Shown here: positions 26,228 to 34,571 of the stretch, piece by piece
How positions within the stretch are numbered: the stretch's first letter is position 1
How the letters are laid out: each line of letters begins with the position of its first letter
Assembly (NCBI GenBank): GCA_023630215.1
Contig: JALPRQ010000001.1
Coordinates: forward strand, 434,001 to 498,000
DNA: 64,000 nt
Direction of reading: 5' to 3'
DNA from: Rhodobacteraceae bacterium NBU2976
GTDB taxonomy: Bacteria > Pseudomonadota > Alphaproteobacteria > Rhodobacterales > Rhodobacteraceae
Notes under the pieces: generated by a model
What the model saw: only the letters and a program-made list of their open reading frames with translations
Told to the model about the DNA's origin: nothing
Databases searched by the model: none
Position numbers and translations under genes: made by a program

Positions 26228-26824
26228 ATGCCTCTTGATTCTATTCTCGCCCTTCTCGGCATCCTTCTGGCCGCAACCTGGACGCCGGGGCCGAACAACG
26301 CGATGCTATCGTCATCCGGGGCCCGGTTCGGGTTTCGTCGCACGTTGCCGCATGTGCTGGGCGTAGCGACCGGGTTCCCGCTGATGCTGTTTGCCGTGGC
26401 GCTGGGGTTGGGCGAGGTGTTTGAACGATCCGAGTTGCTTCGCCAGATCATGACTTATGTCGGGGCCGCGCTGATGGCGTATCTGGCGTTCAAGGTTGCC
26501 ACTGCAAAAATGCCGGGCAAAGCGGCGGCGATTGGCACGCCGTTCAAATACTGGCAGGCGGCGGCCTTTCAATGGGTAAACCCCAAAGCCTGGGCCATGG
26601 TGATCGGCGTGACCGGACAGTTTGTGACCGGCGAGAATAAATTGACCGAGGCGCTGGTCGCCACCGCGATTGCCCTGTTTTGCGGGATCACCTCGGCCAG
26701 TGGCTGGGCGCTGCTTGGCGTTTGGCTACAGCGGTTTTTATCGACCGAATTGCGGTTTCGGATATTCAGCCTGGTGATGGGTGGTCTGATCGCCGTTGGA
26801 GTGGTATTTTTGCTGCTGAACTAG
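26228..26824 (+). CDS. LysE/RhtB-family amino-acid exporter, second of a tandem pair
   Basis: A 198-residue paralogue of the preceding gene, with the same landmarks (TWTPGPNNAMLSSSGARFG, LPHVLGVATGFPL, QWVNPKAWAMVIGVTGQF) and a GGAAGGAG ribosome site. The pair shares almost the same layout along its length, pointing to a local duplication, but the sequences have clearly diverged. Whether they act as separate pumps or together is not known. Confidence 0.92.
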   Translation: MPLDSILALLGILLAATWTPGPNNAMLSSSGARFGFRRTLPHVLGVATGFPLMLFAVALGLGEVFERSELLRQIMTYVGAALMAYLAFKVATAKMPGKAAAIGTPFKYWQAAAFQWVNPKAWAMVIGVTGQFVTGENKLTEALVATAIALFCGITSASGWALLGVWLQRFLSTELRFRIFSLVMGGLIAVGVVFLLLN

Positions 26825-26834
26825 GGGGGATCAC

Positions 26835-27233
26835 ATGTCCTATATCCAGACATTTGTCATCAAATCCGACGATTGCCCGACAGATATCGGCGAGCGACCG
26901 GGCGAATGGAAATCACCCCGCACCAAGGCGCAGATTGAATATGATTTGCTGCTCAATGCGCCCTATACGCTTGATCATGACGCGCTGAATTATACGGTTT
27001 ATGCGACCCAATGTGCCGAAAAAGGCACGGTGGCAGAAGGGCGGGCGGAATATCTTTCCAAGGGGCGGCCCTGTATGCGCGCTTCGGCGCTTGTGAAACG
27101 TTATGTTTGGGGCGCGCATTATGATGATCAGGGGCGGATCGCGATTTATCCAGCGGACGGTGCGGATTATGCGCGATTGGCGGCTGCGCCCGATATCAAG
27201 GTCCTGAAGGGTATGAGGTCGTCACGCGCATGA
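26835..27233 (+). CDS. DUF6157 family protein
   Basis: A 132-residue soluble protein whose blocks YIQTFVIKSDDCPTD, LNAPYTLDHDALNYTVYA, SKGRPCMRASALVKRYVWG and VLKGMRSSRA fit the DUF6157 family pattern. No catalytic motif is known to me. The stop overlaps the start of the rhodanese-like gene (ATGA), so the two are coupled. It begins 10 bp after the second LysE gene and is probably in the same transcript. Confidence 0.85.
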   Translation: MSYIQTFVIKSDDCPTDIGERPGEWKSPRTKAQIEYDLLLNAPYTLDHDALNYTVYATQCAEKGTVAEGRAEYLSKGRPCMRASALVKRYVWGAHYDDQGRIAIYPADGADYARLAAAPDIKVLKGMRSSRA

Positions 27234-27616
27234 CAGGATTGAAGATCACCGCCGCCCAGATGGTCGCTGCGGCAAAATCGCGGATCACCGAGATTTCGGC
27301 GGCTGATGCCGTATCGCTGAAAGATGTGACGTTTGTCGATCTGCGCGATGTGCGCGAACGCCAGCGAAAGGGGTTTATCCCCGGCAGTTTTCACTGTCCG
27401 CGGGGAATGGCCGAGTTTTGGGTGGACCCCGACAGCCCCTATTTCAAGGACATCTTCGGCGAGGATCGGACCTTCGTTTTTTACTGCGCCAGCGGCTGGC
27501 GGTCGGCTTTAACGGTGGACACGTTGCGCGAAATGGGGTTCGACGCCGCGCATATTTCCGAGGGGTTCAACGGGTGGAAACGGGCCGGTGGCCCGGTTGA
27601 AATGTTGACGCCTTGA
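27230..27616 (+). CDS. rhodanese-like domain protein
   Basis: A 128-residue single-domain rhodanese: VTFVDLRDVRERQRKGFIPG, then the active loop with C86 in FYCASGWRSAL, and HISEGFNGWKRAGGPVE. Such proteins carry persulfide sulfur. It is coupled to the DUF6157 gene upstream. Substrate and partner unknown. Confidence 0.93.
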   Translation: MTGLKITAAQMVAAAKSRITEISAADAVSLKDVTFVDLRDVRERQRKGFIPGSFHCPRGMAEFWVDPDSPYFKDIFGEDRTFVFYCASGWRSALTVDTLREMGFDAAHISEGFNGWKRAGGPVEMLTP

Positions 27617-27655
27617 CGGTAATTGCCGCGTGGCAATTGATCGAAAATCTATTTT

Positions 27656-28270
27656 TTACAATGGGTTGGTTTTGAAATCGTGCAGATTGTCGGCATCAGT
27701 GTGCAAATCCTGCCACCAGGGATCGCGGGCTAACGCCCGTCGTAAGGGCGTATCTGTGTGAACCGGGGCGTTTGTGATGTAGCGATATGCCTCTTCCAGA
27801 TTTTCAGGCGGTAAGGTTTGCAGATAGGCGATACCCGCCTCGATGGAATAAACCTGCGACGTGTGGCTTTGGAAATTTGGGTCGAGGTCCGTCCAGACCG
27901 CCCCGTCCCAATCGTTCGCATCACACCAAGTTGCGATCAAATCACAAATCTCCGGCGTCCGCCCCTTATGTAACCCGTCGGCAAAGACCGCGCCGATCAT
28001 GTGTAGGGGCGCGCGCTCGCGTTGGGCCAGATCGGCAATTGCCATTTGGATATCGCCGCGCGTCGATTGAATCGCGTGGGTGGCACAGGCTTCGCCGTCA
28101 TTGCTGTCAAGACAGACAACCAGACCCATCTTGCGCTTGGGGGATATCCGCGAAAACTCCATTGGCAATTCAGGTCCGGCGGTCATCTGCCAGTCACCGG
28201 TCACATGATCAGAGAGCGTATCCAGATCCCAGATCAGCGACCCCCATCCCAGCACCGCGATCCGTGTCAT
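27656..28270 (-). CDS. hypothetical protein, gamma-glutamylcyclotransferase-like start
   Basis: A 204-residue soluble protein beginning MTRIAVLGWGSLIWDLDTLS, a YGSL-like motif as in the gamma-glutamylcyclotransferase/AIG2 fold, then FSRISPKRKMGLVVCLD. A glutamate in ELPMEFSRIS could be the catalytic one. The similarity is a pattern only; I cannot name a function. The start overlaps the stop of the upstream exported protein gene (ATGA), so it is the last gene of the hemF-led cluster. Confidence 0.8.
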   Translation of the reverse strand: MTRIAVLGWGSLIWDLDTLSDHVTGDWQMTAGPELPMEFSRISPKRKMGLVVCLDSNDGEACATHAIQSTRGDIQMAIADLAQRERAPLHMIGAVFADGLHKGRTPEICDLIATWCDANDWDGAVWTDLDPNFQSHTSQVYSIEAGIAYLQTLPPENLEEAYRYITNAPVHTDTPLRRALARDPWWQDLHTDADNLHDFKTNPL

Positions 28271-28980
28271 TCCGGCACGTTGTTCAGAATGACATAGAGC
28301 GTTGCCGGTTGGTAGGTTTCATCGTCCCAGCAGGAGACCCGCGCAACTGTCAGGTCCCGCATACCATAAACCGGCGTTACCCGACGCACGCCTTCATATT
28401 GGCAATCACTGGCGACAACCGACCAGCCGGAAAGCAGATCAGCGGGACCAACCCGTGTCATCGAAGTATATTCCGCATCGGGATAGGCAGGCATCGCTGC
28501 AAGCGTTGCGCGGACGGCGGCGGCCATTTGTGTCGTGATGTCTTCGGCTGACAGACGGGCGGCTTCGAATTGGAAACCGGATTGCGTAAGCGCGGTTGGT
28601 TCCGACGTGCCATAGGCGGCGTCGCGGATAACCAGCGCCCCACGTTCGGCAACAAGCTGATAGGGATTTACTGCCCCATCAAGGGGAAAGGTCTGGATCA
28701 AGGCGCTGGGTGCGCCGGTGTCAGCGTCATAGTCAGACGCGCCATGTTGACGGAGGATTGGCCAGAACTCCTCGTCCCGTTGGGTCGCGATGTTCTTGGC
28801 CACAAGAAAGGTGTCCTTCATGCCAAAAATATGAAGACCAAGATTGAATTGTGCCGTACGGATCAAAAACAGATGCGTGTCGTTTACGGCAAATAGGGAT
28901 TCATCAATTGTGATCGTGTCGGGTGGTGTGGCCCGAACCGGACAGGCGAGGACCAGCAGAATGATAAAGGTGCGAAACAT
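28267..28980 (-). CDS. exported hypothetical protein
   Basis: A 237-residue protein with a signal peptide (MFRTFIILLVLACPVRATPPD). The mature part has conserved-looking blocks HLFLIRTAQFNLGLHIFGMKDTFLVAKN and YEGVRRVTPVYGMRDLTVARVSCW with two Cys. The start at 28980 is chosen because it opens the signal peptide; an in-frame extension to 29028 is unlikely. It lies between the 82-residue gene and the GGCT-like gene. Family not recognised. Confidence 0.78.
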   Translation of the reverse strand: MFRTFIILLVLACPVRATPPDTITIDESLFAVNDTHLFLIRTAQFNLGLHIFGMKDTFLVAKNIATQRDEEFWPILRQHGASDYDADTGAPSALIQTFPLDGAVNPYQLVAERGALVIRDAAYGTSEPTALTQSGFQFEAARLSAEDITTQMAAAVRATLAAMPAYPDAEYTSMTRVGPADLLSGWSVVASDCQYEGVRRVTPVYGMRDLTVARVSCWDDETYQPATLYVILNNVPE

Positions 28981-29050
28981 GGCGGCCTCCCTCGTCGGAA
29001 TTGTCTGGCTGGGTGGTAATCGTGTCAATAGCGCAGGCAGAGTACAAGGC

Positions 29051-29299
29051 CTATGGGGCAGAGCAAGGATCGAAACGGCCGAACAGATAGGACAGGAAAT
29101 CCCTTACTCCACCGAGGTCCCGAAGGATCTGATATAATCCGTCACTATAATCAACCCACTGCAAATCGACCACGCGAAGCCGGTAAAACCCGATGGCGGA
29201 TTCCCCGCAATACCCCATGTCCCAAGGGATAAACCAAGAATAGGAAATGAAGCCGCCTGCCAGCAATACCGGCAAGGCGATCAGCCATTTCACGGCCAT
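29051..29299 (-). CDS. small membrane or exported protein following hemF
   Basis: An 82-residue protein with a hydrophobic N-terminus (MAVKWLIALPVLLAGGFISYSWFIP) that is a signal anchor or signal peptide, and a short polar part with two Cys. The ATG lies inside the hemF stop region (10-bp overlap), so it is probably translated from the same transcript. I do not recognise it. Confidence 0.65.
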   Translation of the reverse strand: MAVKWLIALPVLLAGGFISYSWFIPWDMGYCGESAIGFYRLRVVDLQWVDYSDGLYQILRDLGGVRDFLSYLFGRFDPCSAP

Positions 29300-30192
29300 T
29301 TCGCCTCGGGCGGAAGGGACATCAGAACAGCCTCGGGATTGTGGCCGGTTTGCAGACCGAACTGGGTGCCACGATCATAGACAAGGTTGAATTCCGCGTA
29401 GCGCCCCCGCTTGATCAGCTGCCATTCGCGATCCTCGGCCGTCCAGCTTTCTGACATGTGCTTTTCTGTCAGCGGCACGAATGCCTTGAGGAAGGCCCGA
29501 CCGACATCTTGGGTAAAGGCGAAATCGGCCTCCCAATCCCCCGTGCAATGATCGTCATAGAATATCCCGCCAACCCCGCGCGGTTCATTCCAGTGTTTGA
29601 TCATGAAATACTCGTCCGCCCATTCTTTGTAGCGCGGGTAATAGCCCGGATCATGCGCATCACACGCCGCCTTCAGCTGCGCATGGAAAAAGGTGGTGTC
29701 TTCGGGGACCTCGACCATCGGGTTAAGGTCTGCACCGCCGCCAAACCACCAGCCGTGCGGGGTCCAGAACATGCGGGTGTTCATGTGAACGGCAGGGGTT
29801 TTGGGGGACCGCATATGCGCAACCAGCGATATGCCCGAGGCCCAGAATCGTGGATCCTCGGCGATCCCCTCTAGCCCCGTGCGGGACGACATCGCGCGCT
29901 GCGCAGCAGGGCCCAGAGTGCCGAAAACCTCGGAAATATTCACACCGACTTTTTCAAACACACGCCCACCGCGCATGACGGACATAACGCCCCCACCAGC
30001 GTCCGAGCCATCGTCCGAGGCGCGTTTGGTCTCTTTTCGTGTAAATTTTCCAGCTGGAAGATCGGCAAAGGGGCCGACGGATTGTGCCGCTTCTAACCTT
30101 TCGAAAGCGGCGCAAATCTGATCGCGAAGTGACACAAACCACGCGGCAGCGCGGGCTTTTTGTTCCGTCATCGTCGTAGAATTCGTGGCCAT
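29290..30192 (-). CDS. hemF: oxygen-dependent coproporphyrinogen III oxidase HemF
   Basis: Heme pathway enzyme that decarboxylates coproporphyrinogen III to protoporphyrinogen IX with oxygen, in the cytosol. The 300-residue protein carries family blocks GGGVMSVMRGGRVFEKVGVN, HMNTRMFW with FGGGADLNPM, WADEYFMIKHWNEPRGVGGIFYDD and GRYAEFNLVYDRGTQFGLQTG. The ATG at 30192 gives the usual length; a TTG at 30228 is also in frame. It leads the leftward group hemF-82aa-exported-GGCT-like. Confidence 0.96.
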   Translation of the reverse strand: MATNSTTMTEQKARAAAWFVSLRDQICAAFERLEAAQSVGPFADLPAGKFTRKETKRASDDGSDAGGGVMSVMRGGRVFEKVGVNISEVFGTLGPAAQRAMSSRTGLEGIAEDPRFWASGISLVAHMRSPKTPAVHMNTRMFWTPHGWWFGGGADLNPMVEVPEDTTFFHAQLKAACDAHDPGYYPRYKEWADEYFMIKHWNEPRGVGGIFYDDHCTGDWEADFAFTQDVGRAFLKAFVPLTEKHMSESWTAEDREWQLIKRGRYAEFNLVYDRGTQFGLQTGHNPEAVLMSLPPEAKWP

Positions 30193-30463
30193 GGGCGCGG
30201 GTTTAACCCTACGGTTCGATTTTGCCAAGCACCATTAGAAGCCATACCCGGAATGTGGCCAAATCAAGCCATTTCGTAAGTCCGAACCCAGACGTTGACC
30301 ATTTCAGAACAAAATTTTTTGCACATCCAAGCGGTTATACAGACTCTAACAGTTACCAAAGGATTAACGGACTTGTCACAATTCAATCTCATTCCCCGAA
30401 TAATGTGATCGCAGGTCGCATGTTGCACCGATTTGTATGTATTTAGTACGGGAGTGGTCACCA

Positions 30464-31882
30464 ATGCAGAGACTCACATCAAAATTTCGTCCGCCACACT
30501 TTGGCGGTCTATTTGTGTTGGCCGGTTTAATATTGCCAGTTACCTTCGCGCCGGTCATTGCACAGCAGGATTATGTCGACGAGGGTAATAAGTCACGGAT
30601 CAGTCTGTCAGGACGCCTACAGACCCTTGTGCAATCGGTTGCGGCGCAATCTTGTTATATCGCAAGCGGTATTGACGTTGCTAATCAGCAAGAGGCCCTG
30701 TCGATCAGTCAGGAGCAATTAACCCGCATCCTGAACGCCCTTGAAAATGGCGATCGTCTTCTTGGCGTGCCCTCGGCCGAAGGTAACTCACGGGCGATAA
30801 CGCTATTGGATGAACTGGAATCTACCCTGACCCGGATGGATACCGCAATTGCAACCCTGCAAACCCAACCTGACATTGGCGCATATCAAGCGTTGAAGGC
30901 TGACGTTGTTCCGTTCGCCGAGGGCTCTAACCTCTTGGCGACCGAGATTGTGGCACTCTACGCCAACCCGAACGAAGTGAATCAACGCGATGCTATGGCG
31001 ATTGGGCTGGCGGGACGTCAGCGCAGCTTCATTCAGCAGCTGAAAGAAAGCGCTTGCCAGTTGGCAATGGACCCGGCGAACGCTGACGCGCAGACCACCT
31101 TGATCGAAACGGTTGACCTGTTTGAACTGTCGTTGTTGGCGCTTCGCGATGGTTTACCGTCGGTCGGGCTGAAAGAGCCGCCGAACGAAGGCATCAAAGA
31201 CGAACTTAACACATCATGGGCCGAGTGGGAGGAATTGAAATCGGAACTGACCACCCTCACGTCTGGAGGTAACGCGGACCTTCCGAATGTCGACGAGCTC
31301 TCTGGTTCGCTGTTGCTGCATATGAATAACGTGGTGTCGCGTTATCTGCTGTCGATCCCGGGCAGCGAGAATATCTATCGCGTACCGCTGCAAGCTTATG
31401 CTGAACAGGAGTTGATGAGCTGGTTTTCCGATCCACTTGTGATCGAAGCGATCAAGGCGCAGAACGAGCAAAACGCATCTATCGACAGCGCTGCGATCGA
31501 TGCGCTGGATCAGACATGGCGCGCTGAAGCCGCTGAGGGTACTGGCCCGATGATCGAGGAAGTGCTGTCGCGTGAGGCCTCACTTTACCTAATTGAAAAA
31601 ACGCGCGGCGCTGCTGGGTTTGTGACCGAAGTGTTCATTATGGATGATCACGGCCTGAACGTCGCGCAAAGCGCCATCACGTCAGACTACTGGCAGGGTG
31701 ACGAGGCCAAATGGCAAGAAACCTATCAGGCCAGCGGCAACCCTATCCATATAAGCGAGGCAGAGTTTGACGACTCGACCCAAGCCTATCAGGCTCAAGT
31801 GTCGTTCCCCATTGTGGACCCCGCAACCGGACGCAAAATTGGAGCGGTGACGCTTGGGGTTAACCTTCAGTTGCTGATCTGA
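30464..31882 (+). CDS. exported sensor-type protein with two PilJ/NarX-like repeats and a Cache-like domain
   Basis: A 472-residue protein that starts with a signal peptide or anchor (about residues 15-35, LFVLAGLILPVTFAPVIAQQ). Two repeats of the type IV pili methyl-accepting N-terminal domain follow (GRLQTLVQSVAAQSC and GRQRSFIQQLKESACQLA), then a long helical stretch and a Cache-like end (FIMDDHGLNVAQSAITSDYW ... PATGRKIGAVTLGV). There is no kinase, HAMP or methyl-accepting domain, so the usual output part is missing. It stands alone. It may be a periplasmic ligand-binding protein serving another sensor. The start after GGGAG at 30464 is preferred over 30437. Confidence 0.85.
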   Translation: MQRLTSKFRPPHFGGLFVLAGLILPVTFAPVIAQQDYVDEGNKSRISLSGRLQTLVQSVAAQSCYIASGIDVANQQEALSISQEQLTRILNALENGDRLLGVPSAEGNSRAITLLDELESTLTRMDTAIATLQTQPDIGAYQALKADVVPFAEGSNLLATEIVALYANPNEVNQRDAMAIGLAGRQRSFIQQLKESACQLAMDPANADAQTTLIETVDLFELSLLALRDGLPSVGLKEPPNEGIKDELNTSWAEWEELKSELTTLTSGGNADLPNVDELSGSLLLHMNNVVSRYLLSIPGSENIYRVPLQAYAEQELMSWFSDPLVIEAIKAQNEQNASIDSAAIDALDQTWRAEAAEGTGPMIEEVLSREASLYLIEKTRGAAGFVTEVFIMDDHGLNVAQSAITSDYWQGDEAKWQETYQASGNPIHISEAEFDDSTQAYQAQVSFPIVDPATGRKIGAVTLGVNLQLLI

Positions 31883-31890
31883 CGAAAGGA

Positions 31891-31916
31891 AAGAGCCCCT
31901 GCCGGGGCTCTTTTCC
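31891..31916 (+). terminator. bidirectional intrinsic terminator
   Basis: AAGAGCCCC and GGGGCTCTT form a perfect 9-bp stem with a 4-base loop, followed by TTTT. It lies between the exported sensor-type gene and the convergent MFS gene and can serve both. Confidence 0.92.
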
Positions 31917-31919
31917 ATT

Positions 31920-33083
31920 TCAGGATCCGCGCAGTTGGCCCAGCCGCCAGTGCGTCAGCGCGCCTGCGATGTAACAGAGTGCAAGGAATATCAGCAGCCC
32001 ATAAAACCCGCCAAGCGCCAAGGCGATTAGCGCAATAGGTGTGCCAAGCGTGTTGCCCAGATTTCCCAGCTGCGCGATAGCACCATTGGCGTGGGCTTGA
32101 TCGGCGGGCGCGTCATTTAGCTGTGGGATGGCGGCGAAGCTTGCCCCTTGGACAAGACCAAGCGCCCCCACCAAAACGACTAACAGCCCTGCCGCATCCG
32201 GGAAAATCGCAAGGGCTGCCACCGTAAGAAAGCTAAGCATGAAACCGGTGATGACGACAGTCACTGCACGAAAATATTGCAACAGGAACATTCCTGCCGT
32301 GATCGACACCACCAGCCCCGACAGCGGTAAGATGCTGGCGATCCATGTGCGGGACTCCTCGGCCACGAATTCCGGTAGGACAGTCAGCAGGGATACGTAG
32401 GTGAGGGTATAGAACAGCCAACCGATGGCCGGGGCAGATTTATTTGGCGAGCGATAGATGTCCAGATGCAAGCGCAAGATTTTGGTCAACCCAAATGACG
32501 GCACATCCGCTGGTGCGGGCGTTCTGGGCAGGGTTGTGGCGAGTAGGACGGCCATCACAGCCATGTAGACGGCATGGAAGATAAACAGGCTGTGAGCACC
32601 AAAATTGGCGGCAAACTGAATGCCCAACCATGCGACGACGGCGAAAGTAACACCGAAAAAGCTGCTCCAGAGGGTCATGGCGGCATTGCGATGGCGCGGG
32701 GCGGTCAATTGTCCGATCAGAGTGGGCGCGGCGACCACGATGATCAGGTGTGATACCCCCTCGATCAGGCGACTGGCGAGCATTAGGGGCAAAGCGGGAA
32801 AGGTTGATTGCAGGGCGGACAGAACCGCGCCAAGGATCAAGGCCGAAATAAGAAGTTTGCGAAAACTGACCCGCGCGAGGATCAATCCAGCGAACAGACC
32901 AAAGATGATCCCAAGAAAGCTGATCAGTGACACCACAAATCCCAATGACGCCCCAGCGTCAGGGTAAATCTGCTGTATCATTGGGAAAATCACCGAGATT
33001 TTCGCGAATTGCCCGGCGGCGCCAAGCCCCGCCCCCCAGAGAAGGGCGATCAAAAGGAATGGGGTACGCTGTTCGGAGGTCAT
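31920..33083 (-). CDS. MFS transporter
   Basis: A 387-residue protein with about 12 hydrophobic helices and the MFS loop pattern in LASRLIEGVSHLIIVVAAP and FAGLILARVSFRKLLI. The start MTSEQRTPFLLIALLWGAGLG at 33083 follows GGAGGT; the longer in-frame form to 33152 is not typical. Substrate unknown. It has a near-perfect inverted repeat about 60 bp upstream. Confidence 0.92.
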   Translation of the reverse strand: MTSEQRTPFLLIALLWGAGLGAAGQFAKISVIFPMIQQIYPDAGASLGFVVSLISFLGIIFGLFAGLILARVSFRKLLISALILGAVLSALQSTFPALPLMLASRLIEGVSHLIIVVAAPTLIGQLTAPRHRNAAMTLWSSFFGVTFAVVAWLGIQFAANFGAHSLFIFHAVYMAVMAVLLATTLPRTPAPADVPSFGLTKILRLHLDIYRSPNKSAPAIGWLFYTLTYVSLLTVLPEFVAEESRTWIASILPLSGLVVSITAGMFLLQYFRAVTVVITGFMLSFLTVAALAIFPDAAGLLVVLVGALGLVQGASFAAIPQLNDAPADQAHANGAIAQLGNLGNTLGTPIALIALALGGFYGLLIFLALCYIAGALTHWRLGQLRGS

Positions 33084-33140
33084 GCCGCAGCATTGCGTGA
33101 TTGGGGGGATCGGGCAAGGAGAGAAATGTTCCCAATACAA

Positions 33141-33169
33141 GAAACGCAACATTTGGAATGCTGCGTTTC
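33141..33169. promoter_or_regulatory. 13-bp near-perfect inverted repeat upstream of the MFS gene
   Basis: GAAACGCAACATT and AATGCTGCGTTTC are complementary at 12 of 13 positions with a 3-base spacer. It lies between the end of the YCII gene and the start of the MFS gene. With no run of T it is not a standard terminator, so an operator for the transporter is more likely; a stable hairpin in the leader is the alternative. Confidence 0.5.
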
Positions 33170-33190
33170 GAAGTCAGGATTGGGTTTACC

Positions 33191-33505
33191 TTACATGGTC
33201 ATGGATTGCAGTTCCGCAACCTCTAGGTCACCCATTTCGGTGAAGGGGCAGTCGGCCGCGATTTTTAGGGCGGCGTCCAGATCGGCGGCTTCGACAATGG
33301 TCCAGCCAGTGGTGGCGCGCATTTTGGGCGTGTCGCTGACCTTTCCTCCCGAGAGGGTTTTGGAATTTTTAAGCGGTTGGCCGGGGTTCACGACAGCCTC
33401 GCCAAGGTCCGATAGCCATTTCTGCCAGCGGGCGAAATGGGCTTGGCCAGCCTCGGGCGATTCCGGTTCCTTGCCGCCGATATAAAAGATCACGAATTGA
33501 GGCAT
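33191..33505 (-). CDS. YCII-domain protein
   Basis: A 104-residue protein of the YCII/DGPF type: MPQFVIFYIGGKEPESPEAG, with WTIVEAADLDAALKIAADCPF and a C-terminal ending VAELQSM. Small ferredoxin-like fold proteins of this group are often annotated as PhnB-like or YCII-related; the role is unknown. The start at 33505 fits the family; the longer frame does not. It lies upstream of the MFS gene in the same direction. Confidence 0.85.
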   Translation of the reverse strand: MPQFVIFYIGGKEPESPEAGQAHFARWQKWLSDLGEAVVNPGQPLKNSKTLSGGKVSDTPKMRATTGWTIVEAADLDAALKIAADCPFTEMGDLEVAELQSMTM

Positions 33506-33612
33506 GACGGGTCCTTTCGAGTAAGTTCGAGATATTTGTAACGGGAAGGTGTGAGAATGTCGCGCAGTAATTGGATCAGGGGATGGTGGACCATGGGTGC
33601 AGAGCACCTATC

Positions 33613-34335
33613 CTATGTTTCGTTCCGGAAACGTTCGATCCAGTCCCCGCTTACCGCATCCGACAGCTTTTGCGATTTCACCGTCGCCACAGCCTGGTCC
33701 AACCCGAAATCTGCCATGATCCGGTCGAGTGTCTCTTGGGGATCGGCAGACAGGGTTTCATAGGTTAAGCGAAGAGGTTCGATGTCGTAGGCGGTGAACC
33801 AGTCCTCCCATTGTTGATTGTCTGCCTCGGCCTCCGCCACGAACATTGCGATCTGCGTGCGGTCATAGGTCGGTTCCCGGCGAATGCCGACCTGTTCCCG
33901 TGCGGTCCCGTCGGCATGCTGATGCCACAGGCCGGATTGTTCCGCCTTGGCGCGGGAAACAGCCTGAGCGACAAGATCATCGCGACGCAGGTAAAGGAAA
34001 CGGATGGTGCCGAAGGCATACCGAAGGCGATCCAGTTCGGATAGGTCCGGAAACAGGCGGGCGAACACGGCGTCCATCGACGCCTTATGATCCCACATCT
34101 GCCGCATCCCGAACATACCCGTTCCAGCGGTTCCCATCTGCCGGGCGACCTCCAGATAGGTTCGCTCAAACCCCGGCGCGTCCGGGTCAAGCCCCCAGCG
34201 GCGCACCCAGTTGGGGATCGACTGACGGCGGTAGAAGCTGTTGGGTGCCCCTGTCCGCCCTGTCCCTGCCAGCAGATCGCACAGAAGAGTGCTGCCAGAG
34301 CGGGGAGTGGCGCAGATGATGTAGCTGTCGAACAT
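33613..34335 (-). CDS. Stf0-type sulfotransferase
   Basis: A 240-residue protein with the PAPS-binding start SYIICATPRSGSTLLCDLLAGTG, a second PAPS contact in RFLYLRRDDLVAQAVSRAKAEQSG, and the Stf0-like middle region QQWEDWFTAYDIEPLRLTYE. It would transfer sulfate from PAPS to an acceptor, in mycobacteria trehalose; the acceptor here is unknown. It is divergent from the ABC cluster at 34572, with 236 bp between the starts. Confidence 0.9.
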   Translation of the reverse strand: MFDSYIICATPRSGSTLLCDLLAGTGRTGAPNSFYRRQSIPNWVRRWGLDPDAPGFERTYLEVARQMGTAGTGMFGMRQMWDHKASMDAVFARLFPDLSELDRLRYAFGTIRFLYLRRDDLVAQAVSRAKAEQSGLWHQHADGTAREQVGIRREPTYDRTQIAMFVAEAEADNQQWEDWFTAYDIEPLRLTYETLSADPQETLDRIMADFGLDQAVATVKSQKLSDAVSGDWIERFRNET

Positions 34336-34571
34336 AGGCGGACCCTATCCGACGCATTCGCCACAAACAGGCGGAAATTTGTATCGGTCACAATAAAACG
34401 CATGACGGAGTCGAGCGGATTTGCTAAGTGGGCGCATCTCGACATTACGGAGGTTTGGGAATGATCAATCGCAGGATACCAAATTTCGCCTGAGGGCGAC
34501 CTTGCGATTGCGGGTCGTCGGCGACCCTTTCTAACCCCCCAAAACTACACTTGCCGTATTGAGGCTCCGAG

